From the NCBI RefSeq assembly GCF_037963865.1, contig NZ_CP150170.1, forward strand, positions 4,092,001-4,156,000: a stretch of DNA of 64,000 nucleotides. Direction: 5' to 3'. Numbering within the stretch: position 1 is the stretch's first letter; the number at the start of each line of letters is the position of its first letter. The DNA comes from Paenibacillus sp. FSL R10-2734 (GTDB taxonomy: Bacteria > Bacillota > Bacilli > Paenibacillales > Paenibacillaceae). The notes beneath the pieces are model-generated. The model saw only the letters and a program-made list of their open reading frames with translations. It did not search any database and was not told where the DNA came from. Both the position numbers and the translations under genes were made by a program. Shown here one piece after another: positions 37,909 to 48,500 of the stretch.

Positions 37909-38763
37909 TTATCCGCTCATTCCAACTACAATAATACCGGCTGTTATCGCGGAAGCTGTCACAAGCCTTCTGAACCCGCTTTTTTCTTTTAATAACCATA
38001 TTCCCAGCAAAGTAGCCATGACCGTACCCACTTCCCTAATCGGAGCCAAGTGGGACACCGGTGCTAATTCCAACGCAACGAGGAACAAGAAATAGGAGCC
38101 CGGCATCAGGATTGATCCGAGCAGGATCATTCGTTTATTTCTTCGCCACTCGCCCGTTAACGATTGTAGGTTCAGCATCGTTCGACTATTTCCTAGCATG
38201 AAACCAAAGTTGGAAACCGAAATCAGAATCAAAGGAGAAACGTATTGCAAAGTCATTTTATCAATGAGCACATACGAAGTAATACATAACCCTACTCCCA
38301 CAGCGGTCAATACAGGCTTCATCTGCAAAGCTTGACCTGATGCAGAGCCCCTCTTCCATTCGCTTAGCCCCAATATGCCGATAAATATAATACTGACTCC
38401 AATCCATCCCCATAGAGATAATCGCTCGCCCATAAATATGACGCTAATCAAAGGAATAAGCAGCACTCCCGTACCACGCTGGATCGGATAAACTTGCGAC
38501 AAATCACCGAGCGTGTACACTTTGGATAACATCCATGCATATGCCGCTTGTGCTGTCATGGACATCAACAATAGAACATAAACCTCCGGCGGATAGCTCC
38601 TGCTCAACAATTGTGTCAGTAATACGGGAATAAGCAGCATATTCGCCGCAATGACAATGAGGGAAAGAAAAGCTTGCTTATGTTTACTTTTCTTAGCGAA
38701 TAGATTCCATAGAGCGTTCATTGTACCTGACACTAGAACTAACGATACAGCGATCCACAGCAT
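37909..38763 (-). CDS. DMT-superfamily (EamA-like) transporter
   Basis: This 284-residue membrane protein has about ten hydrophobic segments arranged as two five-helix halves, as in EamA/DMT carriers. Typical elements are the second-half start MNALWNLFAKKS-like sequence, VYPIQRGTGVLLIPLISV and PVSHLAPIREVGTVMATLLG. It lies 21 bases upstream of the phosphodiesterase and 58 bases after the GH36 gene. It may export or import a product of this pathway; direction and substrate are unknown. Confidence 0.85.
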   Translation of the reverse strand: MLWIAVSLVLVSGTMNALWNLFAKKSKHKQAFLSLIVIAANMLLIPVLLTQLLSRSYPPEVYVLLLMSMTAQAAYAWMLSKVYTLGDLSQVYPIQRGTGVLLIPLISVIFMGERLSLWGWIGVSIIFIGILGLSEWKRGSASGQALQMKPVLTAVGVGLCITSYVLIDKMTLQYVSPLILISVSNFGFMLGNSRTMLNLQSLTGEWRRNKRMILLGSILMPGSYFLFLVALELAPVSHLAPIREVGTVMATLLGIWLLKEKSGFRRLVTASAITAGIIVVGMSG

Positions 38764-38821
38764 ACCAAAACCTTCTTTGCGATTTATTGCCTTAACAAGA
38801 TGGCGAAAGTCTAATCCGTAT

Positions 38822-40960
38822 TCATGTTTTGAATCTAAGAACGACTTTTCCGCGCTCTTCCTCGAAATGAATGCTCAATTTCAATAAGCGGCCGTCTTTG
38901 CAATCGCTGTCATCAATCGTAATCGCGAGTCCGATATTGGAATGCTCCTCAAGCGTGTACGAATCTGGAACCTTAATCCAGTAATGCTCTGTCGTTCCTC
39001 TCCCCCCGCACAGCTCGAGCCGCAAGCGGTTATTGTCCCAGCATTCGTCGAGCACGCTGACCGCATCCATGCTAACGTGACGGGAAGAGCCAATCAATTG
39101 CGGCCGGTTCTCGGCTTTACATAATCCGACGATCTGGCAAGCTCCAAGCTCTAATGGATCTAACGCGATCGCTCCAGAAAACTTGCCTAAATAGTTTTGC
39201 TTCCAGAAATCGAATGCATGATACGCGTCACTCGGATCCAACGCCAATGCTTCAAGCTCCAGTTCAACCTCCGTTAGCGGAACAACCGCGAATCGGCCGG
39301 CAACGCACCAGCGGCGAAATGGAAGGTCAAAATGAATGGCCCAGAGCGACGCCGTCGCATACGATTCCCGCGTTTCGAAGTTCAAACCCAGCATCGCATA
39401 CGCATACTCTTCGCTCGTCTGATTAGCATTGTGCTGCGGAAGACATAAGTCCAAAGGAAAGGTCATATCCAACGGTCCGGTTTCCCCTGTCATCGTCGGC
39501 AGCGAGGGGATGCAGCGCTGAATGGAGCGAATCCTTTCGCTATCGTACAGGTCTGTATTATCGCTAATGATCAACAAGCCACCCGTTAGCGATACGAGCG
39601 AAAGTAGCGATTGACCCCAGGCTTCCTCTGTTCGCACGCAGACGTAATCGGGATCGTTCAAGTACAAAATTCGTTGCGTGTGATACCATCGGGCTGTCTC
39701 CACCATTTGCTTGCAAATCGCTGTCCAGCTCGCATTGGAATCCCCCGCAATTCTGCAAGCATCGACGATGCCGACCGCTTCCGTTAACACACCCCAGCAT
39801 GCGAGGAAATATGCATCCTCCCCGAGCTGCTCTCGCGCACATTGGAGATAAGCTCGCAAGCTGCGAGATGCTTCTTCGCTCGTTATACGACCTTCATGAA
39901 CAGCCTTGTGCAAACCTTCGTAAAGATAGTGACGAATTTGATCTGTTTTGAAATAGCTGTAGCCAATTTCCTTCAATCCCTTGTACAGTGGTGCGACCTG
40001 CTCTGCAAGCGTCTCTGGCACTGCCTTAATCACGTAATCAATCCATCCGCCGTATAGCGAATCGCCGTTGATATCCCGCTCGAAAAGGTCGCGATGCGCA
40101 GCGACGAACTCAGGATTCGTGACCATCGCGCTCGTCCATATGCCCGCCTGAAAATCTCGCCCCACGATGCTAGAAATCATACCATCATGTCCGTCAGGAA
40201 TGCGCTCGTTTGTCTGTAGCCAAGCGTCAGCGACGATGCCATCTTTCTCTGGCGGAATGGCCTCACGCTGGAACCCGTCATCGATCTGTATGTGAGTCAG
40301 ACCATAGGGCTTGAAGTGGGTTTCCAAGAATGCTGCCGTACGCTCTATATCTTCCCCGGTTACCCGTTGTGCGAATGCCTCCCATGAACTCCAGCCGGTT
40401 ATCGGCTGCAATTGCGGACGCCATTGCCAAGGCTTATGGTACTCGTAATGAAGATGCATCCGATAATAATGCATTCGTAAGTTGACGATCCAAGGCTGCA
40501 AGCCCCCCTCTATGTCGAGTTCAGCTTGCCAGTTCCCTTCTTCGTTCTGCTCTAAGCGCGATTTTGTCCACTTCCATCCTGCTCCGTGCCAATCGATCAA
40601 CAAATCCTGTAGAACATCGTACAAGCCATTAACCCCTGAGAGCAGCGGTTTGCCGATCTGTCCAAGTATGGCCTGCCCTTTCACCGCACGATTCGGCCGC
40701 ATGTTGATCGCTTCTTTACTCAATTGAACGATGACTTTGACCGCAGCCGGTTTATCCAACACCAAGTACAGTTGCTGGATCAATGGGCTGCTTTGGATAT
40801 TGCCGTTCGATACTTCCCGATAATACGGCTTTATCCCCACCGGAATTCTCATTGACAGTAAGCGACTGCCGTTATAATCGTAATTTAGTAACCGAGTGCT
40901 GTCATCCCAGCTTTGCGCCGCATGTGCAACAGGCGGTTCCTTGTTTGATATCGAACTCAT
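38822..40960 (-). CDS. GH36-type alpha-galactosidase
   Basis: This 712-residue cytoplasmic enzyme has GGAGG seven bases before the ATG. The barrel begins near GWSSWEAFAQRVTGEDIE (about residue 190) and shows IQIDDGFQ, the nucleophile Asp340 in FKTDQIRHY and the acid/base Asp407 in RIAGDSNASW, both GH36-type positions. The beta-rich N-terminal domain and C-terminal sandwich are typical of the Sip1/GH36 subgroup. It removes terminal alpha-galactose, as on blood-group B or alpha-Gal epitopes or plant galactosides. It is the first gene of the five-gene phosphoesterase unit. Confidence 0.87.
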   Translation of the reverse strand: MSSISNKEPPVAHAAQSWDDSTRLLNYDYNGSRLLSMRIPVGIKPYYREVSNGNIQSSPLIQQLYLVLDKPAAVKVIVQLSKEAINMRPNRAVKGQAILGQIGKPLLSGVNGLYDVLQDLLIDWHGAGWKWTKSRLEQNEEGNWQAELDIEGGLQPWIVNLRMHYYRMHLHYEYHKPWQWRPQLQPITGWSSWEAFAQRVTGEDIERTAAFLETHFKPYGLTHIQIDDGFQREAIPPEKDGIVADAWLQTNERIPDGHDGMISSIVGRDFQAGIWTSAMVTNPEFVAAHRDLFERDINGDSLYGGWIDYVIKAVPETLAEQVAPLYKGLKEIGYSYFKTDQIRHYLYEGLHKAVHEGRITSEEASRSLRAYLQCAREQLGEDAYFLACWGVLTEAVGIVDACRIAGDSNASWTAICKQMVETARWYHTQRILYLNDPDYVCVRTEEAWGQSLLSLVSLTGGLLIISDNTDLYDSERIRSIQRCIPSLPTMTGETGPLDMTFPLDLCLPQHNANQTSEEYAYAMLGLNFETRESYATASLWAIHFDLPFRRWCVAGRFAVVPLTEVELELEALALDPSDAYHAFDFWKQNYLGKFSGAIALDPLELGACQIVGLCKAENRPQLIGSSRHVSMDAVSVLDECWDNNRLRLELCGGRGTTEHYWIKVPDSYTLEEHSNIGLAITIDDSDCKDGRLLKLSIHFEEERGKVVLRFKT

Positions 40961-41221
40961 CCAAAGACCTCCATGTACGATAGATTTCCCCTCACTGTCA
41001 TGCTAATCAAGTGTATGTTCAGACACAACATTCATTATTTAATCTGGCACTCGAAAATGCATAAGCACGATATTCAATTATTCATATCTCTATCAAATCT
41101 TTAAACGAACGACCCTAAAGCATCTTTTTTCGCAATGATCTTAATAAAGCGAAATAGTTGATCCCTCCTTTATGTGATAGATTTTAAGACATCATCTTCT
41201 ACTCTAGAAAGGAACTGTGAT

Positions 41222-43150
41222 ATGACGATCCAACAAACAGAGCGGTTATTCATGATGGAAAACAACGGCATGAAGGTTTCGCTAGACAAGAGAAGTTTAA
41301 TTCTGCGGGTGGATACGGGCGATGTCACGTGGGAAACCGTTCCCGAGGCCGCGAGTATGGCATTAGGATTCGAGGATACTGGTCGAGTTCAAATCCCTCT
41401 TAGTCAGGCTGAGAATAAAAGCTTCTCACCGATTGTGTCGGGCTACTTCCAAGGCATCCGCATCCAGCTTAATCACTCTTCCGAAGACGGGATTGCCAGC
41501 GGGATTCAAACGGTTATTACCGTTCTGATGAATACACATCACTGTGAACTCGTGTTTGAAGTTCTGGAAGTTAGCGAAGGAAAGGACGTATGCGAAGTCG
41601 TCTGGCCCGGTTCTTTCCATTACGCCAGTACTCGCGAGAGTGATTATACGGTCGTGCCGGCGATGCAAGGCTACTTAATTCCGGGAAATTGGCTGCAACC
41701 TATCCGCAGATATCATCAAGGAATGATGTTCAGCAGGGATGCCTATATGCCGTGGTGGGGGCAGGTTAAAGATGGGAATGGCTATCTGTCTATCATCGAC
41801 ACGCCCGCAGATGCACGACTGTCCATAGAGCATATTCCACTCGTGCACACGCTAGCGCAAGTCGTATGGATTCATTCACTTGAGCGCTTCAACGCTACGC
41901 GGAGACTGCGCATTCGCTTCGCGAAAGAAATGAATTATGTCGTTATGGCTAAGATGTATCGCCAATATGTACGCAGCCTAGGGAAATTACGCACATTGAC
42001 AGAGAAGCAAGTGCAGAAACCACAATTATCTGCATTAATCGGCTCGGCCGTTGTACATACGAGCGTGCATACTCGCATTGCACCGGAGTCTTATTATTTC
42101 GATAAGGAAAATCCCGAGCTTAACGACTATGCCGTATCCTTTGAAGAGCGGGCCCTACAGCTCATAGCACTCAAAGAAAAATATGCCGGTAAGCTCTATG
42201 TCCATGTGGATGGGTGGGGGCTTAATGGCTACGACAATCTTCATCCTGACGTCCTCCCACCAACCCCTAAGGGTGGCGGATGGGAAGGATTCAGGAAGCT
42301 TCAAGAGGTTTGCCGAGCGGAACAGATCTTACTTGCGCTGCACGACAATTATCGCGACTTCTATCATGATGCCGCTTCCTACGATCCTAATCTGACGATT
42401 AAGGACAGGAAAGGAACGCAGGAATTTTCTGACTACTGGGCAGGTGGCGCCCATAGCTGGCTTTGTACAAGCTTGTCCAAAGGCTATGTTGAGCGTAATC
42501 ACGATCTGATGCACGAAAACGGTATCCATCCGGATGGCGTTTACATCGATGTGTTTGCCGTAGTGCCTGGCGATGAATGCTATGATTCGGGACATCGGAT
42601 GACCAGAACAGAATGCTTTGCTTACCGTACCTCTTGCTTTGAGGAAATCCGCTCTAGAGGGATGCTGGTCAGTTCGGAGGAACCCACGGATTGGGCATTG
42701 CCTGCTTTGGATCTCGTCCATCATGCTCCCTATGCGCTTGATCCGGACCCTGGAGGCGGCAATAGCATCGGCGTTTCAACACCTTTATTTTCCCTTGTCT
42801 ATCATGATGCGATCATTGTGCCCTGGTCATTGAATAGAGGGGACTGGGGAATACCGAAGACGGATCTCGGATCACTTCATGGTTTGTTGAATGCCGGCGT
42901 CCCTTATCTATCAATCCAACCTTCGGACAAAGAAATTCCGATCGTCCGGACGCTAGCTCGGCTTCATCAGCTTGTAGGGGCTCTTGAGATGACGAGTCAC
43001 GAATTTATTGAAGGAGGTAATTGGCGCAAGCAAAGAAGCACGTACTCAGATGGTACAATCGTCGAGATTGATCTAGACAAGGACAGTTTTACGATCGTTG
43101 CGGCTAACGAGGAGGCATTCTCTTCAGAAGGACTTCATTTGGCAGATTAA
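41222..43150 (+). CDS. Putative (beta/alpha)-barrel glycoside hydrolase, uncharacterised family
   Basis: The protein has 642 residues from ATG 41222 with AAAGGAACTGTGAT upstream; an open frame begins at 41174. An N-terminal beta-sandwich (about 1-260) precedes a barrel with YVHVDGWGLNGYDNLHPDVLPP, YIDVFAVVP (Asp443) and SSEEPTDW (Glu486/487). The pattern of a buried Asp about 40 residues before an SE motif at a strand end also occurs in the GH101-like protein at 27282, which suggests a retaining hydrolase of a related clan. No family name can be given with confidence (DUF5696-like). No signal peptide. It is divergent from the GH36 gene. Confidence 0.8.
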   Translation: MTIQQTERLFMMENNGMKVSLDKRSLILRVDTGDVTWETVPEAASMALGFEDTGRVQIPLSQAENKSFSPIVSGYFQGIRIQLNHSSEDGIASGIQTVITVLMNTHHCELVFEVLEVSEGKDVCEVVWPGSFHYASTRESDYTVVPAMQGYLIPGNWLQPIRRYHQGMMFSRDAYMPWWGQVKDGNGYLSIIDTPADARLSIEHIPLVHTLAQVVWIHSLERFNATRRLRIRFAKEMNYVVMAKMYRQYVRSLGKLRTLTEKQVQKPQLSALIGSAVVHTSVHTRIAPESYYFDKENPELNDYAVSFEERALQLIALKEKYAGKLYVHVDGWGLNGYDNLHPDVLPPTPKGGGWEGFRKLQEVCRAEQILLALHDNYRDFYHDAASYDPNLTIKDRKGTQEFSDYWAGGAHSWLCTSLSKGYVERNHDLMHENGIHPDGVYIDVFAVVPGDECYDSGHRMTRTECFAYRTSCFEEIRSRGMLVSSEEPTDWALPALDLVHHAPYALDPDPGGGNSIGVSTPLFSLVYHDAIIVPWSLNRGDWGIPKTDLGSLHGLLNAGVPYLSIQPSDKEIPIVRTLARLHQLVGALEMTSHEFIEGGNWRKQRSTYSDGTIVEIDLDKDSFTIVAANEEAFSSEGLHLAD

Positions 43151-43194
43151 CGCCAAGCCGAGTCGAAACTAATGACCTCTCGTTCAATTTCAGA

Positions 43195-43224
43195 TTGACA
43201 CCCCCGTAATCCATCCTTTAGAAT
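43195..43224 (+). promoter_or_regulatory. Sigma-A promoter of the GH5-tetR operon
   Basis: -35 TTGACA (43195-43200), an 18-base spacer, -10 TAGAAT (43219-43224). The TetR-type operator begins three bases later, the same spacing as at 24016-24020. Confidence 0.65.
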
Positions 43225-43227
43225 TAT

Positions 43228-43241
43228 ACTGACTAGTCAGT
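43228..43241. promoter_or_regulatory. TetR-type operator palindrome, copy 2
   Basis: ACTGACTAGTCAGT is a perfect 14-bp dyad right after the -10 box of the GH5-tetR operon. It differs from the site at 24020 by one base. Autorepression by the TetR protein encoded two genes downstream is the natural reading. Confidence 0.7.
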
Positions 43242-43271
43242 TCAAAAAAACTAAAGGATGGAGGAATTCAT

Positions 43272-44765
43272 ATGAAAATCATGACAACGAAAGGCTCTCG
43301 TTTCATTGATTCTCAAGGACGCCAAGTCATTCTTCACGGCATAAGCATGGTTTGTAAGGACAAGGAAAAAGGATATATTGATGATTGGACACAGACGGAT
43401 TTTCTAAAATTAAAGCAATGGGGATTCAACGTCATCCGGCTGGGAATTATCTGGGACGGAATCGAACCGTCGCCATCTCAATTCAACGGCCAATACGTAG
43501 ATAACGTCCGGGAGATGATCCGGTTAGCCGATCAATTTGGCCTATACGTCATTCTTGATATGCACCAAGATTTGTATAGCTCGCTATACGCGGACGGCGC
43601 CCCTGCCTGGGCCACGTTGACTGACAACCACGAGTATGTCCGAACCAATCTATGGAGTGATGCCTATCTGTTCGACCGGGCAGTACAAACCGCATTCGAC
43701 CACTTCTGGAACAACACCCCTGCTTCCGACGGCGTTGGCTTACAGGACCATTACGTATCAGCTTGGCGTTTCGTCGTCGAAAGGCTTCGCGACGAGCCTA
43801 ATCTGATCGGATACGATATGATGAACGAACCCTTCATCGGCTCCAAAGTCGGGGAAATGGTTCAATGCATGTTTGCCGAATACGGAGAACATGCAGCAGA
43901 ACTAACGGGACAACTCCCACCTAACATGGAAGAGCTACTGAACGTATGGCTCGATCCCGAGAAGAAGCTACAGGCACTAAGTTTGTTGGATTCCATCGAC
44001 GTTTATCGTCAAGTCATGCATGCGACGGCACCCGCGCAGGTCGTTTTCGAACGGAATGTGCTCTCTCCTTTTTTCCAGAAGACGGGCCAAACTATTCGCG
44101 CAGCCGATCCTGACCGAATTCTATTTCTTGAAACGAATTACTTTTCTAATCTGGGAGTGACCAGTTCGATCCAACCGATCGTGGGGCAAAACGGCCAACC
44201 AGATGCTCAGCAAGCGTATGCGCCGCATGGCTACGATTTGGTTACAGATTCCGATTACGTGCACGTTGCCAATAGCGGTCGCGTCGACTTTATTTTCGAC
44301 AATCACGAGCAAACTCAGAACAGGCTGAACATGCCGATGGTCATCGGGGAATGGGGAGCTTACGGCGAGTCCCATCTGGCGGAACATGCGTGTCTTGACG
44401 TTCAGAAAAACTTTGAACGATTGTTATGCGGTGATATTTACTGGTGTTATTTGTACCCCGAGATGGATCAATACAGTTCCTTTAACGGAGTGTGCCGAGG
44501 CTTTCCTTCAGCGGTCGCCGGGAAAATCCTGAGCTACTCCTATGATCGCGATCACAACCGTTTCGAGATGGAGTGGGATGAGGATGCCAGCCTCGACGTA
44601 TCGACGAGAATCTATTTCCCGGATATCAAAGCCATGCAGTCCGCAGACTTGACGCTAACCTCCGTTGAGAGTGGATATGAATGGTCTGGCTTAGAGGGCA
44701 CGACAGCGGGTTTTCTTTGCTTGCAGCCATCAGGTGGAGGAAGAAGGACGCTGAGAATCGATTAA
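43272..44765 (+). CDS. GH5 endoglycoceramidase-like glycoside hydrolase
   Basis: This 497-residue enzyme starts at ATG with GGATGGAGG upstream. The GH5 barrel is complete: LHGISMVCKDKEKG, GFNVIRLGIIWDGIEP, YVILDMHQDLYS, the acid/base Glu186 in MMNEPF and the nucleophile Glu360 in VIGEWGAYGE, followed by a short C-terminal sandwich. Spacing and motifs resemble the endoglycoceramidase/EGCase group, which releases glycans from glycosphingolipids, or related enzymes on beta-linked glycosides. There is no signal peptide. It is controlled by the promoter-operator at 43195-43241 and is followed by tetR. Confidence 0.88.
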   Translation: MKIMTTKGSRFIDSQGRQVILHGISMVCKDKEKGYIDDWTQTDFLKLKQWGFNVIRLGIIWDGIEPSPSQFNGQYVDNVREMIRLADQFGLYVILDMHQDLYSSLYADGAPAWATLTDNHEYVRTNLWSDAYLFDRAVQTAFDHFWNNTPASDGVGLQDHYVSAWRFVVERLRDEPNLIGYDMMNEPFIGSKVGEMVQCMFAEYGEHAAELTGQLPPNMEELLNVWLDPEKKLQALSLLDSIDVYRQVMHATAPAQVVFERNVLSPFFQKTGQTIRAADPDRILFLETNYFSNLGVTSSIQPIVGQNGQPDAQQAYAPHGYDLVTDSDYVHVANSGRVDFIFDNHEQTQNRLNMPMVIGEWGAYGESHLAEHACLDVQKNFERLLCGDIYWCYLYPEMDQYSSFNGVCRGFPSAVAGKILSYSYDRDHNRFEMEWDEDASLDVSTRIYFPDIKAMQSADLTLTSVESGYEWSGLEGTTAGFLCLQPSGGGRRTLRID

Positions 44766-44825
44766 GTCCCCTTCATATGGTATACTCTAGGGAAAATCGA
44801 TTCGTAAGAAGGGACCGATAGTACG

Positions 44826-45398
44826 GTGAGCAGAAATAAAATTATCGATGCCGCAATCAAAATTTTTTCCGAATTCGGTTATCACAAGACGAGCATGGAC
44901 GACATCGCCAAAGAAGCCAACGTAGCTAAGGGCACGCTTTACTATCATTTCTCGGGCAAAGGGGAACTGTTCGAAACGATCGTGACAGACGGACTTCAAA
45001 TGCTGATGGAGAAAATCGAGGACGTGCTTCAGGATGACGAGACCGCCGATAAGCAAATCCAGAAAATTGTTAGCAAGCATATCGAGTTATTCTTGCAATA
45101 CGGAGAGCTTATTCATATTATCTCTAATGAGATTACGAACGGAATCGAGCCGGATATATTGGAGCGGATCGGTGTAATTAAGCAGAATTACATTGGTTTC
45201 ATGTCTAAAGTCCTCCGCCAGGGACATAATGACGGGGACTTAAATAAGCTGAACTTCGAGCTCGCAGCTGCTTGCCTACTCGGCATGTTAGAAAGTGCGA
45301 GCACCTATGCCGTCAAACACAAGGAAGCTGTCACAAGCGAGCAGTTGCATGAGACGATCAATGCTTTTGTGATTCCGGCGCTATTGAAAAAATATTAA
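44826..45398 (+). CDS. TetR/AcrR-family transcriptional regulator
   Basis: The protein has 190 residues from GTG with AAGAAGGGACC upstream. An N-terminal helix-turn-helix (KIIDAAIKIFSEFGYHKTSMDDIAKEANVAKGTLYYHF) precedes an all-helical ligand domain. It follows the GH5 gene by 60 bases, probably in one transcript. It is the likely ligand of the twin palindromes at 43228 and 24020, so it would control both its own operon and the 104-residue protein. The inducer is unknown; a glycolipid or its lipid part is conceivable. Confidence 0.92.
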   Translation: MSRNKIIDAAIKIFSEFGYHKTSMDDIAKEANVAKGTLYYHFSGKGELFETIVTDGLQMLMEKIEDVLQDDETADKQIQKIVSKHIELFLQYGELIHIISNEITNGIEPDILERIGVIKQNYIGFMSKVLRQGHNDGDLNKLNFELAAACLLGMLESASTYAVKHKEAVTSEQLHETINAFVIPALLKKY

Positions 45399-45503
45399 TC
45401 TTCCCCCTTTGAAATCAGGACAATTTTCTTTAATACTCGGATCAAGCTGCGCATGATAGATAGCAACAGCAATATCACATCTGGTCGTGTTGAGTAAAAA
45501 TCA

Positions 45504-45547
45504 AAAAGACTACTCCGTTCATCAAAACTCAAACGGAGTAGTCTTTT
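45504..45547. terminator. Bidirectional terminator between tetR and the GH110 gene
   Basis: AAAAGACTACTCCGTT (45504-45519) is perfectly complementary to AACGGAGTAGTCTTTT (45532-45547). U-runs exist on both strands. It ends two convergent genes. Confidence 0.88.
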
Positions 45548-45568
45548 AGGGTCTTCTAGTAATTATTA

Positions 45569-48500
45569 TTATTGCAGTATCGCTTTGGCTACGATTGCAA
45601 GGTCTAGTATATCAACCGTACCGTCATGATTTACATCTGTTTTCTCGTTCCAGTCCGCTTGACCTTGAGGTGAACCGTAAACCTTCGCAACAATTGCCAA
45701 GTCTCCAATAGAGATACTTCCATCTCTATTGACATCTGCAGTTATTTTCTTGGCATCAAATATTTGAATTGCTGTTTCCATTGCAGCCTTCGCGCTATCC
45801 ACCAGCTGTTGAGAAGCCTTAGGATCATTTGCTATCGTAAGGGCCGTATCGATCGCCGACTGCAATACCGTTTTGGAGCCAATTGTATAAAGTCCATCCT
45901 CATTGCCTTCCACTGCTGCATGCTGCTTGGCTTGAGCGCTTGCGATTAAAGTATTCAAGAGTGTCTTGTCTACAGGTGTAGTTGGTATACTTATTTGAAT
46001 CTCGCGGGAGGCTCCACCGACCTGTAGCTCTTTCCCCTGTCCGTTAGCAATTACAACCTGGTCAATAGAAATGGTCGTATTCGTTTCTTGAGACACGGAG
46101 TTTGCCTTGAATTTGAATGAGAGCAAATCGCCCTGAGCTGGAACGTTCACACCCACACTGGCAAGTATTATCCGGATTTGTCCGGGGGATTTCTCTTTTG
46201 TACTTATGACTTGGAATCCGTCCTTAAGTGATGTAACCGTTTCAAACTGTACATTCAACGGATCAAAGTGTAGCGTCAAATCTTGAGCATTTACCGATTG
46301 GTACACACTTTGCGTGACGTTGTTCAATCCCATTGTTAGTTCAAATGATTGACTTTGGGAAACCTTCTGCTCGCCAGTTAAAGTAGCTTGAGGTATTAAA
46401 GAGTCTGGCAATACAGTCACACTTATGCTTGTTGTTAACGCTACGTTATTCGGATTTGCAACTCCGTTAGGCAAGGTTACCACTCCGCTAACTGTGAACG
46501 TCTGCCCTGTCGTCGTAGCTGGAACATAGTTTGCAGCATTCACATTCCATACCACACTCGTATCATAGCTGCGTTTATCCGTCACTAGTGCAACTTTTGT
46601 TGGCAAGCCAAGAGCCGCAGCCGTCTTTGCTGTTCCGTTAGCAACCCCAGTGATAGCTGTTGGTGTAGTGATTCTTTCGAATACCGGTACATCATATACT
46701 TCGAATTCGGTGATGTTCGGTTCAATCCCCCAACCATTGGAGTCTGTTTTTGTGCCTGTAATTAAAAATCTGACTTTTTGTGCGGTTACAGCAGTAAATG
46801 TGTGTTTAACAGGCACAGCTATTGTAGTTCCACTCGCAAGATCAACCCAGCTTGAACCATTATAATACTGTATCTTATTCCCTGTTGTTCTATCTAGAAA
46901 CTCACTCAAAACGACCTGATTAAATGATTTACTGGAACCAAAATCGATCTGGAGCCACTCGTTACTACCTTTTCCGGTTGCTGGTGCCCACTTAGAGGTT
47001 GTATTTCCATCCTTCGCATTATTAGGTACAAAATCATTATTCATTTGGCTTGAAGCTGTTGCTGTTGCCGTTAAAGATAGATTTACATTCGGATTTGGAA
47101 TTACGGGAACATAGTTATTGCTTCTGGATACACTAAAACCTTGCGCCGCATCTATAGTATCTGTATCCGTATACATATAGGATAAGGCTATACTTTTAGT
47201 TACTCCGCTTTGTATAAAGCTATTACCATCAACAGATACATTTTTTGACCCCTGAAAACTAAGCTGAAGTCCGCCTTCCTGAATAATATTATTGTTAAAG
47301 CTGAAGCCGTTAACACCTTTAGTATAAATACTTGTATTTCCGTTCATTTTAAATACGTTACCATCAATATTGATATTACTATGCACGGTTTTATCCGGGT
47401 TCGTTGAGAAAGTGCTTGGTTCGATGCTAATAACAGGGTTAACTCCATAATTGAAAGTATTATTGCTTATTGTTACATCTTTAACCATGCCAGATTCGTA
47501 CCAACTACTTGCGTCGTCAGCAATAATAATTGAACTCATTTTCGGTCTATTAAATGTGTTATTATCAATCAATACTTTCCCGCGAGTAGTCACCAATATG
47601 GGTCTGGTCGAAAGGGAGTCGAATGTGTTTCCTGTAATCGTGACATTTGGAGTCCAGGTAACGTTCTCAACGTAGAAATTATTCACACTAATCATGCTTG
47701 GAACATCTTTATCTAGTGTTAGAAGAATATCGGAATCATTTATCCGTGAGATCGCAGTCACTTTAGCACTATCAACGGACAGCAAGCTGGAGCCCTCAAT
47801 ATATTCAATCGTGTCGTTAACAGTAAAAGCATCAAATCCCCAGCTCTGTGAGTGCATAAATCTTACTTTAATCTGGTTGGAAGCTGGTTTATCAACGATT
47901 CGAAGATGAGTTCCGTGAACGTTGATCGGGTCGTCATGAGCTCCGAAAAAGTTGGAATTATTGACTTTGATCTTGCCTTTGACTCCAGAAAATTGCATGA
48001 AATCAGCCATAGAAGCATTCGTACGGCCACTGCCAGTTTTTGGGGCGAAATTTAAATTCTCAAAGTCAAGATTCTCACTATATTGTCCTACGATTCCAAG
48101 CCCAGGGGCAGCGTGGAAACTTACTCCTGTCCACGTTACATCTTTGCTTCTGTAGATAAACGCGCCTTGTTCTTTTCGTATATCATTGCGAAGCTGATAA
48201 GTATATCCGTTTACAGCTGCTGGAGCAGAGTTAAAGTTAAACCTTACTTTCCTGTTCCCCAAATCCTGCGCACTAACCACGCCTGATAAAGGATTCGATG
48301 ATCTCCATGTTTCTTTTGTATTGGGATTATACCCCTGCACTTGCGTGATGTTCGCAAATCCGCCAGCTACCCAATTATCGAGCGGATTGCCGTTACTATC
48401 CACTTCTCCAGTCCATTGAAGCTTGTTGTTAGCGATTTTATACAACGAATCTGGATGAATATCTGCTTCGAAATACGTGCTGCCAACTGTAGTTACGGTC

